Of a stretch of 64,000 nucleotides of DNA, positions 1-11,758 are shown in pieces. The translations under genes and the position numbers were made by a program. Below the pieces are notes generated by a model, which saw nothing but the letters and a program-made list of their open reading frames with translations, made no database searches and was not told the DNA's origin. Source of the DNA: Stenocarpella maydis (lineage: Eukaryota > Ascomycota > Sordariomycetes > Diaporthales > Diaporthaceae); assembly GCA_002270565.1 (NCBI GenBank), contig NQMI01000057.1:1-64000 (forward strand). Reading direction: 5' to 3'. Every line of letters begins with the position of its first letter. The first letter of the stretch is position 1.

Positions 1-2239
1 ACCAGCACAACTAAGCAGTCACCTTTCTTTACACTCTATAGATACAAACCTCAGGCATATTACAAATTACTACCAAATAACACCCCAGCAGAATCAACGG
101 AATAAAAAGCAACACAAATCAAACAAATCCAGAAGGATATTCAAGCAGAACTTTCTTTTATATAGGAGCGAATATTAAAATATATAAATCAGAAGAGAAT
201 TAAGGGACCAATTCTCAAGAAGAAAGATAGAGTCTATCTCCTTTACCAAAATATTAAAACCAAGCAACCCAGCAAAAAGCTTAATTATAAGAAAATCAGC
301 CTCTTCAAAATTTCAAGGAAACTTTTAAATACTAACTATAAACTCTTACTACCCAAGGAAATAAAATAGCATCCAGTCTTTTACATTTTACTCTTAGAAC
401 CAGCACTTAAAAATATAAAACTTAAAATACAGATTAAAACACTTAATAAATATAATAAAGAATATAAAGTAAAAAACATTATAGACTTAAGGCAGCACTA
501 AGGAATAATGGAATACCTTATTAAGTGGAAAGGCTATAACTCTAGCGAGAATATATAGGAACCAGCCCAAAATTTAACCCACTATTATAATAAACTCAAA
601 TGATACTATGTACAAACCACTATAGAATAGTTCCAGAAGCTAGGAATGCAGCCTAGAGACCCTATATATAACAAACCACAACAAACCAACATTATAATAA
701 AACTACATAATAAACCCCAGACTTTACGGCTAAAACAGAGAAAACAACTAATAAGAGACTACTTACAAGAGGGATAGCCTAAAAGCTAGCAATCAGCTAA
801 CCCCTCAAAAGATACACCAATACTAGTTGCCCTATCCAACCAATAACCTGAATACTAGTTACATCCAAAAACCCATCTAAATAAATACCAGTATCCGCAC
901 CCCATACCCTAGCGAATACTAGTTACAGAAAAACAAGACCAGAACAATACAGCACGACTAGTAAACCAAGAACGGCTAGGAACCAGGACCAGTTAGGCAA
1001 CAATCAAACAAGTTCCATTCCCAGTAATAAAATCAGGCACTAAGACAAGCCACCCATAGGCGCATTTCCTTCACCACCCTCACTACTAGTACCCACAAAT
1101 TCAGATCAATTAGTATCATTACCCATTAGGGAACTTTAATTAAAAACTCCTACTTCACCCTCAGAATGCAACTACGCCTCCTATACTACCATCCTACCAG
1201 CCTCCTTAGTAGAACCTTAGCAAACAACCTTAATAGATTATATAGTAATCCGCCTCTACTCTACTTTAGCCTCCTCCTTCTCCACCCGCTCTAACTCCTC
1301 TACATTATTAATACCCTAATAGACCGCATATATTATCTTTTTATAGTACAACTACTTCTACTTATAAAGGTATAAAATTCTTGTATTTAGCCATTAAGCC
1401 TCCTTCTCTATGGCTTCTAGCTCTTTCTCCAGTCAACAGTGTGTCAAGATAACCTTATTTAACTAATTAGGAGTAAGACCTTGGATATTATAGTTGGATA
1501 GATTAAGGTGAATATAGATCTAATAGCAAACAGATTCTGAATCTGCAACCTTATAGTTCTTAGCCAGGTTGTGCTCCTTATAATAAGAATAAGGTATAGG
1601 AATAATGCTACCCTTTAAAGTAATAGCAAAAAGAAGAGCGGCCTTATACTTAGCAATGGAAAAGGACTTTATAGGATAAGACTTAGTAACCCTACCTAAT
1701 ATAATGAATTAGGAAGGAGTAAATAAGAATGTGGATAAGCGAAAATAACTTATGGAATACTTTTAAGGATAAAAGAAGTAAGAAGGGAGATAGTGTTATA
1801 AACCAATATATATTAGCGGCTGACTACTGCAGAAGACAACCCCGCAGGTCGGGAAGTAGCCCCTAGAAGGAGCGCCCTGCCTAATCCAATTAGTAATGCC
1901 ACCTTATCAGGGTTAGGGTCAGGGACCCACTACGATTAATAAGATCATTATTAATTCTATTAAGCAATACTCAATCAACAGAATTACCATTAATACTATT
2001 AATAATAAATAAAGAGTCAGAATATATAAGGATATAGTTATCACCATATTAGGTATTCTTTATAGAATAGACTCTTCAGTCATTAATCTAAGTATTTAAT
2101 CCCAACGTTAAATAGCCTTGCAGCTAGTAATTATTATTAAGTTAATAATATTGCTTAATAATCGCCTAATAATATATTCCGAATATAAACCCTTAATCTT
2201 TCAGGATTAACGTACTCGGAAACCCCTTTGATCATTACA
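1..2239 (+). mobile_element. RIP-decayed Ty3/gypsy LTR retrotransposon, 3' part
   Basis: The plus strand reads, through many stops, as the end of a Ty3/gypsy polyprotein. Around 220-310 it gives the segment after the integrase core (DRVYLLYQNIKTKQPSKKL). Around 505-603 it gives a chromodomain (EYLIKWKGYNSSEN, stop, EPAQNL). The stops replace expected Gln (CAA/CAG) and Trp (TGG) codons, the C-to-T pattern of RIP. About 1.2 kb of further internal DNA separates the chromodomain from a 3' LTR-like segment. The 5' part lies outside the window. A related copy lies inverted at 51638-53943. No intact product can be made. Confidence 0.85.
1795..2239 (+). repeat. LTR-like segment of the left Ty3/gypsy element
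   Basis: It starts at TGTTATAA just after a purine-rich tract (GTAAGAAGGGAGATAG) shared with the right-hand element, and ends about GATCATTACA. The distal half (2017-2239) aligns in inverse orientation with 51638-51870, including AGTCAGAATATATAAGGATA and the stretch around CTCGGAAACCC. The proximal part has diverged, so the two LTRs may belong to different subfamilies. Ends are approximate. Confidence 0.65.
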
Positions 2240-2961
2240 TTAATCTAAGTATTTAGTCCTATTAACTGAATAGCCTTATAGCTTCTGATTATACCCTCTT
2301 CGTGAATAGTGTCTTTATATACTGCAACTTAGTTAAGTATTACCTCTATGCCGCTCTGCTCACATAAACCCTATAGGTTACCTACTGAACCCTATAAAGA
2401 TTTGATGTGATCATTATACCCAGATTAGGGGGGGCCCAAATGTGGGCCACCCACGTTATAAATAATTATAATAGCTTATAAAACAATACTATTAGGTGTA
2501 AAGACTCCTTTAAGGACCCTATATAAGTTAATAGCTAGACTTATAAAGATTATGAAAGGTAATAATATATTAAGTAATTACTAACTTAGTAATAATAATA
2601 ACTCTAATATTTAAGAAATATACTAATGAAATTATTTTAATCTTGATAGGTTTAATTAAATTATATTAAACCCTAATAAGGTCCTTAAAACTTGCCTTAA
2701 CTATTTAATACTAAATGCAGGTTAGACCTCCTATCCCTTAGCTATAGTTGCATCTAATAATACTCTTAAAAATGATAATTCTAACACTAATAGCTATAAT
2801 TATCTAATTAATATATATATATAAAGTTTAGTAAGAAGAAAAAGTCCCTTATTAAGATATTTAAGTTTTCTTCAAGGGTAGGTATAGAAGCGTTTATATG
2901 CATATATAGTTGTGGGGCGGCTGGAAGGGGGGCCCTGCTGGAAGCTGGGCCGACGATGTTA
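2240..2961 (+). mobile_element. AT-rich repeat remnant ending in a GC-rich terminus
   Basis: AT-rich DNA with no open frame. Roughly 2720-2961 aligns, inverted, with 51129-51390, including the stretch TTAAGATATTTAAGTTTTC. Positions 2082-2135 and 2236-2290 are partial direct repeats of each other (CATTAATCTAAGTATTTA...). I cannot assign the element class. It ends at the 47-nt terminus listed separately, after which unique gene-bearing DNA begins. Confidence 0.6.
2915..2961 (+). repeat. 47-nt GC-rich element terminus, copy A
   Basis: A GC-rich island in AT-rich DNA. It begins GGGCGGCTGGAAGGGGGG and ends GACGATGTTA. It matches copies at 51129-51175 (minus) and 55493-55539 (plus) with a few differences, several of them C-to-T. 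Unique DNA follows the final TTA in all three cases. Confidence 0.85.
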
Positions 2962-3445
2962 TATAAATATATAAATATATAAATAATGTATAATTATAAC
3001 TCTGAAGAGGAGGGAAGAGGGAGAAGCCTAGCTCCCCTCCCAGTACTGTGCTGAAGCCTATTCATAGCCAGAAGTCTTCGCTAAGAGTATGGCTGCTGAT
3101 AAGTTGCAACTACCTAGGTACTGTTGTCTGTGTAAGGCAACTCATCGGGATTGGAAGTAGGACTAGGTAAACAAAGTTGACCGATGCCGGTAACCCAGGT
3201 ATTGAGTTACACTGATGACTCCAAAGAATGGGCTGGTGGTCACATCTAAACATTTTAATATATGTGCGATGATGGAGTTGCTATATAGATAGAAGAATAT
3301 ACAAGATTTGGCAACCAGCCAGGTTTTACAAGATACCTAGGTACAAGAAGAAAGTCCCTAATAACTTAATATCCAGGCCTGCGGTGCCGACAACATCGGT
3401 CTGGAGCACACCGGTGAATCTGAGCCACGTCACAACCACTGTGCC
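2962..3445. other. Intergenic, between repeat edge and AA9 gene
   Basis: No coding signal is seen. It begins with short AT-rich TATAAATA iterations (2961-2990), then becomes mixed sequence that includes one CTACCTAGGTA motif near 3110. It should hold the 3' UTR of the AA9 gene. Confidence 0.6.
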
Positions 3446-4231
3446 TTAGGAAACGGTGACGGTGACATCGCCACCAGCACCGGACGGACTGCCACGGACG
3501 GTACCGCCAGGAATGACATCCGGGCCAGGAGTGACGTCGTAGGAGGTCGAGGAGCCCCAGAGGCTAAAGTTGACGGCGGCGTCGGTCGATTTGTAGACGC
3601 CGGGGATGCCGACGGCGGTCCCGGGAATAGTGGTCGCGGAGCTCCCGGTGACCTCGAGCTGGGCTACGGCATAGTAGAACTCGGCCTCGCCGCCGTGGGC
3701 GCCGTGCAGGGCAATGTGCTCGGCGCGGGCGAGGTAGCGGCCGTTGGGCAGGGTGGAGGGGATCTCGAACGAGATGCGGTCCTCGCCGTACGAGCACCAC
3801 GCGGTCGAGCGTAGGGACTCGGCGCTGCCAGCGGTGCACAAGAGGGACTGGTGGATCTTGTACCAGTCGCCGTTGTATTGCTCGTCGGTGACGGTGGCGT
3901 CCTCGACGGGGCTGACGTACACTTGGGTCGGGCCCGGGTGCTTCATCCCGGTTCCTCCGAAGGCCTGCTTCAGGCCTATCTTGTCTCCCGCCTTCACGGT
4001 GAACACCTCGGGCGAGGCTACGGCCTGCTTGTTGGCCGAGAAGTCCTTGTCAAGAGGGGTGATGGATCCCTCGGGGGCGTTCTTAAACTTGGTTGGCATG
4101 TAGCCGTTCTGATGCTTCCGGATGTAAGTGTTGGCTGAGCCCTCGAGCTTATCGTTGACCACGAGCTGATCGAAGGTGTAGTGGGCAGAGGCAAGGCCCA
4201 GGATGGCGCAGAACAAGATAGCGGTCTTCAT
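3446..4231 (-). CDS. AA9 lytic polysaccharide monooxygenase, secreted, no CBM
   Basis: A single-exon 261-aa protein of the copper LPMO family AA9 (formerly GH61), which oxidatively cleaves cellulose and related glucans outside the cell. Signal peptide 1-16 ends ASA, leaving His17 as mature N-terminus (HYTFDQLVVN), the first histidine-brace ligand. His98 (GMKHPGPTQVY) is the second. The C-terminal motif IALHGAHGGEAEFYYAVAQLEV supplies conserved His176 and axial Tyr186. Two usual features differ. The Gln of the usual GAQFY motif is Glu184. The Cys usually just before AQ is Val189, so the common disulphide is absent, while Cys132 and Cys146 may pair instead. The tail after about residue 195 is Gly/Ser/Thr/Pro-rich with no cellulose-binding module. 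It is the first gene after the left repeat block. Substrate cannot be told from sequence. Confidence 0.92.
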   Translation of the reverse strand: MKTAILFCAILGLASAHYTFDQLVVNDKLEGSANTYIRKHQNGYMPTKFKNAPEGSITPLDKDFSANKQAVASPEVFTVKAGDKIGLKQAFGGTGMKHPGPTQVYVSPVEDATVTDEQYNGDWYKIHQSLLCTAGSAESLRSTAWCSYGEDRISFEIPSTLPNGRYLARAEHIALHGAHGGEAEFYYAVAQLEVTGSSATTIPGTAVGIPGVYKSTDAAVNFSLWGSSTSYDVTPGPDVIPGGTVRGSPSGAGGDVTVTVS

Positions 4232-7200
4232 GGTTACAGTTGAAAAGGTAAGTACCTAGGTATGTGGAAAGAGAGGATGAATCGAACCCAGTCGAAAAGG
4301 TATGAGTCAAAAGGCAGCTGTGGGATTACTGTCTGGAAACGAATGAAAGGGGAATAATGACGGCTTCAATATTTTTGATTCTGCGTCCATTCCTCCATTT
4401 AAATGTCCTTCGACCTGATTTCAATAAGGGGGCGATCCAAGTCACCAACTAGTTATCTGTCACACGACGCTGAGCCAACCTGTGGCCAAGCCTGCAGTTC
4501 AGCATACGGCCTGTGTTTGTCGTCGACGCGTGGCATACTAGGCAGTCAACAGAAACATCACGATAAAGGGGAGTTTTGTTTTAATTGTGCCAAGACGGCC
4601 ATATGGTGCTGTCCAGAGCTGGCCGCGACCAATACGAGGGCACCCTTCCAGGCAAAACGTTTTGCCGACCATCAACTGCACCTAGCCGAGCTCCACTTTA
4701 ATAAGAAAGGACTATAGTCTGTCTGAAGTTGCAAGATAGAATCGCTTGTTCCACAAATCGCAAGATCATTTTTCTTGGCCCTAGGTATTCTACATAGTAT
4801 GCATTAGGGCCCTCGGAAATTTGTACAGTCTCCGCAGCTTGCTCCAGGAGATGTTTGAGACACCAGCCAAGATACTACTAGTAGGCATAGAAACGAGGCT
4901 ACATCATAATGACGTTTAGCGAGCTCGGTCAGTCTAAACATCTGAAGCAATGGGCGTCCTTCTCTATGGCGAGATGATGTGCCTGGCAGGGCAGCGTCTC
5001 TGGGCCAGTTGGGCATTGTCTGAATTGGTTGAACCCGATGGGTAATGTACTTACGCAATCCCGAGTCCTTTGCCTCGAGTACAGTACTCACCTAATTCTC
5101 TGCCCAGACCTTATACAACTTTTCAGAGCCACATTTCAGAGACCGAGTCCCCCAAGCGCCTCTCCTGCAGGACTACCCCCACGGGTACCTGGGTAATTTC
5201 ATATGCCAGACAGGCCCCTCGTGTGGTCCCTCTCGCGGTTCTCGAGGCGAAGGTGGCGGCTGGGCAAACTCCACGATGTGGAACAGTCGCTGTGGGACCT
5301 ATGCCAGAAAGAGCAACACGCTCGCGAGCAGTGGTTCAGTGAGCGTTTACGACTGTATGAAGGGACCACCACAGCTCTTTTTTTCTTAAAGAGTAATGCT
5401 ATCGGATTACACTAAAGGCGAAACCAGCTGGCGGTCTAGGGTAGAACATAGTTGCTGCTGCAGACGCACTGGCTGACTGGGACGGGAAGGCTGCTTCCGC
5501 CACCCACCTGGTGAAGGCAGCCTCTTATGGCCCCAATACTATGTAGTCTGCACATTCCAAGCTGTAAATTTCGTACCGCGGCCCGGATTCAGAGATCCAT
5601 CTGTGGGATTCCTGGCCCTGAGGAGAAAATTTCTCGTAAGATCGGAAGATCCAAAGCAAATCAAACAAGCCGAGCTTAAGGGACCGACTCGCAAATACGT
5701 AGTATGTACCCGAAGGAATATTAACAAGTTGTACTATCCAATAAGTATTTCTTTTTAAAAGGACTTAAAAACCCTCCTAGAACTAAGCAATCTGCAAAAA
5801 AGCAGGCTTATAATTTTAACCTCCGGAGGGAATGCTATAATAGGGGAAGTTATAGGTAACTACTAAACGAAGTCTCACATCCCAGGCTTATAACTATCAC
5901 AGAAATAAACAATTATACTATCAAAATAAAGTATGATATATCATGAATACTGCATATACTATAATAGTTTACTATTGATCTTTGAATCCATAGGTGGCGT
6001 GAAGGTTTATGCGGCTGCCTCAGCTGATACCCAACTCTAATATTAAGCAAAATAAAAAAAAAACGTCAGTTGTTCGGCCAGTGGACTGAGAATCAGCTAG
6101 ACCGTGAACGGAATAAACGTCTAGGCACGCTATCTATTTATTTTCAAAAATGCAACGGCAGTCTCATGGGGCCTCAGGATAATATGTGGCCGGCATCAGG
6201 CTCTGAAGACTCAGAGCAGAGTGCCAGTTCGTGGACTCCGAGGCAGCAAGCCTGGGTATTATCTATAATCTACAATATGGAAATCCGTCGTATACCCCGG
6301 AATAACTAAATATAATATAGATTATGAGAATGAAATGCACGTATATTCATGATAATGTGAGTTCTCAGGATAAGGTCTTTGTTGAATCACAAAACCAAGG
6401 TACATTGTCGTGAAACCCACATAGAAATACAACATTAAGGGTACCTGATTAGGGAGAAATAAGAGCAATGCAGGATGCGGAAAATTTCGAATAAGCTGAA
6501 TATTTAATATCATTCTTGCTTATGGCTTTATTAATGGTTGAATAACTATGTGGGAGGACGATAAGAGTTATTTAGAATACTATAAGTCCCTTTATTTATC
6601 ATAATCTTTATGAAATTCTTGCCTGGCATCTCACATGGTGCAAGGGCGCAAGGAAAGGCGCAAGAAAAATCAAAGATTTCTTTAAATCTGCTGAAATGAA
6701 ATGAGTATCGCTTAAGCTGTAGAGATCCGGGGGCAGGGCTGCTTTGGTAGAAGTGGGTAGTAGAATCAAGTTGATGCCCAAGCCATCATCATTACCCAAA
6801 TTTCCTACCCAGGGAATTAATAGCCGTTTTCGTTCTTAATCCGATAATTACCCCCCCCCCCCCGCCTTTTTTAATAGAAGAGAGAAAAGAGCTGCAGCAG
6901 TCCCTTTATATAGTCGTAAGCCCTTAAAGACCCAGCTTTAGCTAACAAATATAATGCTAATAATAAGTTTTAAAATATAACAGTGTATCACAAAAAAGAA
7001 TATTGATAACTGTGACGGTACGGATTTATATACTGCTTGGGAATTCCAGCCCGTTGGTTGGAAATTCTGGTCTTTTGGTCTATTCGACTAATGGGCTAAT
7101 CATAGTACGTTGCCAAGCAGTACGTACTATGTGTCAATAACCTCGTGACTATTTTAAATAGGGTTACTGCTTATTTCATTTCTCAGACTATCGGCTGGAT

Positions 7201-8554
7201 ATAGTTCCTGTGAGTCCCTGGAACAAGTTGCCCCACGAGCTATAAACCCGTTGAGTCGACCATCACAATGTGTCCACGACTGCGGATACTGGAATAATGT
7301 AAACGCGGCAAAGTAGACTAAGGTAACATGCGTTCAAACCACCCATAGCAAGTATGAATATCCTGGCCCGAGGGGCTTGTGAGCTAGTCCCTTGGTTCCC
7401 ATTTCAGCCATATCACGTTGAGAGTCTCGTATTCATTCCGATGCATGCAGATGTATACGAGGTCACGAGAGAGCCCCCAAGGTGACCACATAGAAAAATA
7501 CGACACTCCGGTGCGGATGTGCCTGGGCTTCGGAAAATGACCCAATGATCCGATGGGCTAACGTCCCCATGATGCTTAGAAAATCCTCAAAGTACTGCCG
7601 ACGCACAACTCCGTGGCAGTGAGCTCTGCAATCGCCGAAATTCATTGTGCAGCTTGTGAGATCGATTTGCAAGGTGCCACCTGCCAAATACTTGATAGTT
7701 TACCAGCACAAATTACGGCGGCATCATCACCACATGTGGAAATGCAGAGTTGTGGATTGAGGAACAATTGGTCTGACATGAGCCTCGGCCGTATAATACG
7801 TGTATAGGAAGCCGCTTAGGGCGCCTTATCGACAGTTGGTGCAACGCATACTGAGGTCAACACGATATTTAGAAAGGGAGTCAGCGTGCAACAGTCAGCG
7901 ACTTGGGCCCATTAATTATAATGTTCAGAAATTCACAGTACTCCAAGGTTAACCGGCTGCTGGCAGCATGATCCGAGGGCCAAGACAATTCATTTGATTT
8001 GCTCCTGCAGGATGACCTTGGCTAGAAAATATATACCAATAGAGGTTGCTGAGCTGAACCAAGGACGCACAGTACGGGGTCTCCATGCAGAATCCTTCTA
8101 ACACTGTGAGACTGGTGCTGACGGCGACTTGGCATCTCAGCGGTGAATCTATCATTACTCCGCTTTATTTGTTCAACCACATGTGATACAATAAAATTTA
8201 AATTATATTCCTTCCTGAAAGCGATGTCTGGGTAATTCAGCATTTTCTATAGTGATGAATGAAATGGTTATCTTGAAGTAATGGTTGGCCAAATTTACGG
8301 TCTGAGGACGAGAGTCAGGGATCAGTTGCCGAATAGTTACTGTGCGGCTGAAGATCGTGACCTTGGCCGCTGCTCGCAGATGTCGATCGATTGATCCTTC
8401 CGAGAAATCCCAACCGCCTCAAGACACCCCCCCACGACTTTCTTCAGTCTTCACCCAGCAATGTTCCGTATCCTTCCAGCGGCTTTCATGAGCAATCTCT
8501 GACCAGGTCGCCACCGCGGTCGCAAGGTTGCTTTCCAACCCGTGGCCAAGAGAG
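4232..8554. other. Long gene-poor stretch upstream of AA9
   Basis: 4.3 kb without a gene I can support. 4232-4400 should include the AA9 promoter and 5' leader. 5740-6070 and 6290-6610 are AT-rich. A 15-nt or longer C run starts near 6849. Short open frames occur (for example 5203-5415 plus) but have no recognisable motif, partner exon or family pattern. The region may contain old repeat remnants. Confidence 0.5.
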
Positions 8555-9524
8555 ATGACGACGACAGCATCAGTCACCCTCCGAGGGGATTGGGTACCTG
8601 ACAACCAAGCCAACTGTCTCAGAACAGATGACATATGGCAATGGGATTATGGGATTCCTGAAGATCGGCGGACAGTGTTAGGGGGACCGTCGCAGACAAC
8701 AGAATGCCTCCCCAGAGGATGGAGCAGCAGCATGACATACGAAGGCACACAGTGTCCGCCCCGGTACACCGAAGCTTGCCAGGCAACCGACGGGAGCCTG
8801 GCTGTTGTCTGCTGCCCTACCATTCGCGAATTCTCCTGTCCGGCATCGTCAGATCTGGCGACTGCCCCTCACGCGTCTATCTTTCGGTGTATGTCTCGAT
8901 ACACCAACACAGGCACGTGGGTTGTGACGCGGACTTTCATGACGGCGGAGGCGAGCACTAATATCATGACCCCGAGATACCGCCCCGGCCTTCATCTGTT
9001 TGCCCTCGCAATCGTCTATGCGACCCCGACTCCGGTATGCATTCAACAATGACGGGGAACACCTCGTAGTAAAGCCAAACTTCTAACTCGATTACGCTAC
9101 CAATTTTTAGACAACTGATTCGTCGACGACTGGTAGCGCTGCCTCACCGACCGGCTCGACTTCCTCACCAACCAGCTCGACTTCCTCACCACCCACTCCT
9201 TCAAGTAGCGACGAATCATCCGGCGGAACCTTGACAGCTGGCGCGAGTGCCGGAATCGGTGTTGGTGCAGCCGCTGCCGCAATATTGCTCGCCGGCATCG
9301 GTTGGTTGCTGTACAGACGGAAGAAGAAGAAGAATGCCAGACTGCGAGCTCAGTCACAGAATGAGGAACAAATGCACCGAGAGGCTGCATATGGGTATTA
9401 CCAAGACGGAAGCACAGTCCCAAACAAGAGTCACGCACAATCATTGCGTTCCGAGCTGCCTCCCAGCGGTGGACCGCGGCGTTCAGAGCTGTCCGCGCAG
9501 GCCCCGGTAGAGCTTGGAACTTGA
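8555..9524 (+). CDS. Single-pass membrane protein with Cys-rich ectodomain
   Basis: Two exons, 8555-9034 and 9111-9524, with a 76-bp intron (GTATGC...TTTTTAG, branch TTCTAAC), phase 0, giving 297 aa. The N-terminal 160 residues are Cys-rich (CLRTDDIWQWDY, TECLPRGW, CPPRYTEACQ, VVCCP, FSCP, FRCMSRY). A Ser/Thr/Pro-rich stalk follows, then a Gly/Ala-rich transmembrane helix (about 201-224, AGIGVGAAAAAILLAGIGWLLY). A strongly basic RRKKKKN stop-transfer and a polar cytosolic tail close the protein. This ectodomain-stalk-helix-tail order resembles fungal Mid2/WSC-type surface sensors, but I see no canonical WSC domain. No obvious signal peptide precedes the Cys-rich part. The start is the first in-frame ATG. 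Function unknown. Confidence 0.8.
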
Positions 9525-10424
9525 GCGCAATACTGCGGCAAAAAGGTGTATTTTGTCTGCTCTTTCAGTAGGGCGGCACCTTACTGTCCAGGGCGGCAGT
9601 ACTATCTTTGCCTCTGAAGGAGTGGTGCAAAGCACGCGAAAACAGCCTTGAACTTCGAAGTCGGACGGCCATATCCTGGTCAATACTTTCAACTTGGTTT
9701 CCTCCCAGTTCTAGGCGTGACTGCGCCTAGAACTGTGATGTTGCCCAGCCGCCATTTCAATAGATGGTGCTTGGCCAGATGAAAGACAACTAGAGACGAT
9801 AAATCCGAAGCAAGTCACTGTCAGTAGTTCTGTATCTATTTTAAGTTCTACATCATTTCTCTTCAGCGACCTATTTTAGCAGTTATATAGCACTCCCTTG
9901 ACACTGCTAAACAAACCTGCAACTGCGCATCCAACAGCAAAGCTGTTGAGGTAGTGTTTTGGAGGACTCTCCCTACCTCTGCATTGTCAGCATGATCCCA
10001 GTAAAGGAACCGGTCCTGTACCTCAGTATGCCCCCCCCCCCGACCCAAAAGTTCAATTTCATGTACTGTCCAGCTTTTGTTCGGTCTCGCATGATCTCCG
10101 GGAGCTTTGTGAATCTCTCCCAAAGCGCTACCAACGTTAACTTCAGCAGGCTTTAATGCCACCAATTAAGAAACCGCAGAAACGGAGCGTGCACCGGTAT
10201 ATCCTGAGCATTGGAAGTAAGTTGAAACTCTAAAGTGCTATGCCCTACACCCTATAACAACGACCACCGACCCAGATCATCGATAACTCATACCTGTAAC
10301 CCACACCTATGACACCCACACCTACAGCACCCACGCCTACAGCCTACAGCACGCCTACCCACACCTATAACACCCACTGCCAAAGGCACTAGAACGTCTT
10401 GAAGTAGTCGAAACCTCTGCAGCC
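9525..10424. other. Intergenic with minisatellite
   Basis: Between convergent genes. A poly-C run lies near 10029 and a CACCCACACCTA-type minisatellite at 10291-10379. No coding signal is supported. Confidence 0.5.
10291..10379. repeat. Degenerate CACCCACRCCTAYA minisatellite
   Basis: About six imperfect units of the type CACCCACACCTA(T/C)A occur in a row (ACACCTATGACACCCACACC, CTACAGCACCCACGCCTACA and so on), ending 45 bp past the stop of the nucleotidyltransferase-fold gene on its downstream side. Confidence 0.75.
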
Positions 10425-11136
10425 TTAGACTATGGCATTATAACCAAGCTTTCGGTTAATGGCAGCGACAATTTCGTCAAACCCCCTGCCGCTTGCCGAG
10501 CGCTGAAGTTGGAAACGTTGCATCCAAGCCACAACATCCGCCTTAGTGACCGTCCGCTTCTTCACGACGGAGGCGAGGTAGCGGTGTAGATAGGCAGCAG
10601 CATCGCTGACATCGTACGGTCGTGCTCGGAGGAGACCACTGCCATGGATACGATCGACCTTGCAGCAGAAGGCATAGTGCCACGGAGCAGCGACAACCGT
10701 GAGGCCGGGAGCTTGGAAGACGAGGTCGTTCTGAGCGATGGCCTCGTCGGTGAGGGCGTTGCGAAGGTCGTAGGGCATGAAGACAATGGTGCGGTTGTTA
10801 AGCCATGCCGTTTCCAACCGCTTGTCCTTCTTCTGTGCTGTCATGGCGGCGGCTTGGAGGAGTTCGTATTCCTGCGCGCCAAATCTGGCGTTGAAGAAAT
10901 CGACGTCGTGGGTGGTATTGCGGGAACGCAAGGCCATGCAGTTAACGGCGCCTCCGACGGCAACGATTGTCAGGTTCCCTCTCTTTTTGTGGATATAATC
11001 CGCCTGGTACACGTTAATCAGCTGAAGGTCGGAGGGCTGTAGCTAGCAGGGTAAGAATGGTACTCACTGCGGCTTTCAGTGCGTTATTTAGTGTCGCAGC
11101 ATCCAATTCGACCTCAGCAGACTTTGATGAATAGTG
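10425..11136 (-). CDS. Nucleotidyltransferase-fold family protein, 5' end unresolved
   Basis: The 3' exon encodes ADYIHKKRGNLTIVAVGGAVNCMALRSR, then NTTHDVDFF, PGLTVVAAPWHYAFCCKVDRI and RPYDVSDAAAYLHRYL. This matches a fungal family of minimal nucleotidyltransferase-like proteins. GGAVN is the start of the fold and DVDFF supplies acidic residues. An upstream exon gives SAEVELDAATLNNALKAA, the usual helix before the fold. A 64-bp intron (GTGAGT at 11067 down to TACCAG, branch CTGATTAAC) joins the two in frame. A 46-bp intron ending CTTCAG is also in phase. In-frame TAA at 11137-11139 stops the exon upstream, so a further exon or a loss of the start is needed. Substrate is unknown. It may be a pseudo-enzyme. 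Confidence 0.72.
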
Positions 11137-11701
11137 TTAGGGTTCCTCGTTATGAGCTAGATATTTGGTGCCTTTGACTTGCCTGATCGCCCGGCACTCT
11201 CCTAGGTGCCAGCTCTCTCAGAGCACTGGCGGTTCGGCGAGCCTTCCAGCTTGACCATGCTTGACCCATCTTCAATGAATTGGTTTTTTATGTGAAGGAG
11301 TATAGTTGGGGCAATAATAAAAGATGATGAACAGGCGGGACTCGGTGAGGCCGGAGGTGAATATTCAATGGGATTCGTGGTTATACTGAGAGGTGAAATG
11401 TGATGGATATGAGATGTCAATAAAAGCTCATGGTTCCCACGCAGAGACGCCTTCTTATATTCGTCGAGGCTCTCCATTCGAAGTCGTCTAGAGCTTTGGG
11501 TCTCAATACTCGAACGCGTCAGCAGACCGGAACACTGGGCGGGCTAGGGAGGCGAGGCCGAGTGGAGAGGAGGAGAAGGCACGCGACCGCACATTGGGCC
11601 TTAGGATGAAGGAAGAGGCTGGATTTCACATTGAAGACGAAACCCACTCCTACTCCCAAGACGCCTCGTAACTAGTCAAGTCCATGGACGAACTCTCCAG
11701 A

Positions 11702-11758
<57 letters not shown>

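Noticed and set aside
5203..5415. Plus-strand frame with LWDLCQKEQHAREQWFSERL
   Set aside because: It looks faintly helical, but it is short, has no recognisable family and no matching exons or conserved neighbours. It may be an old gene relic.
11202..11477. Minus-strand frame MESLDEYKKASLRGNHELLL as a possible first exon of the nucleotidyltransferase-fold gene
   Set aside because: No splice pair was found that joins it in frame to the SAEVELDAAT exon, so I left the 5' end open.
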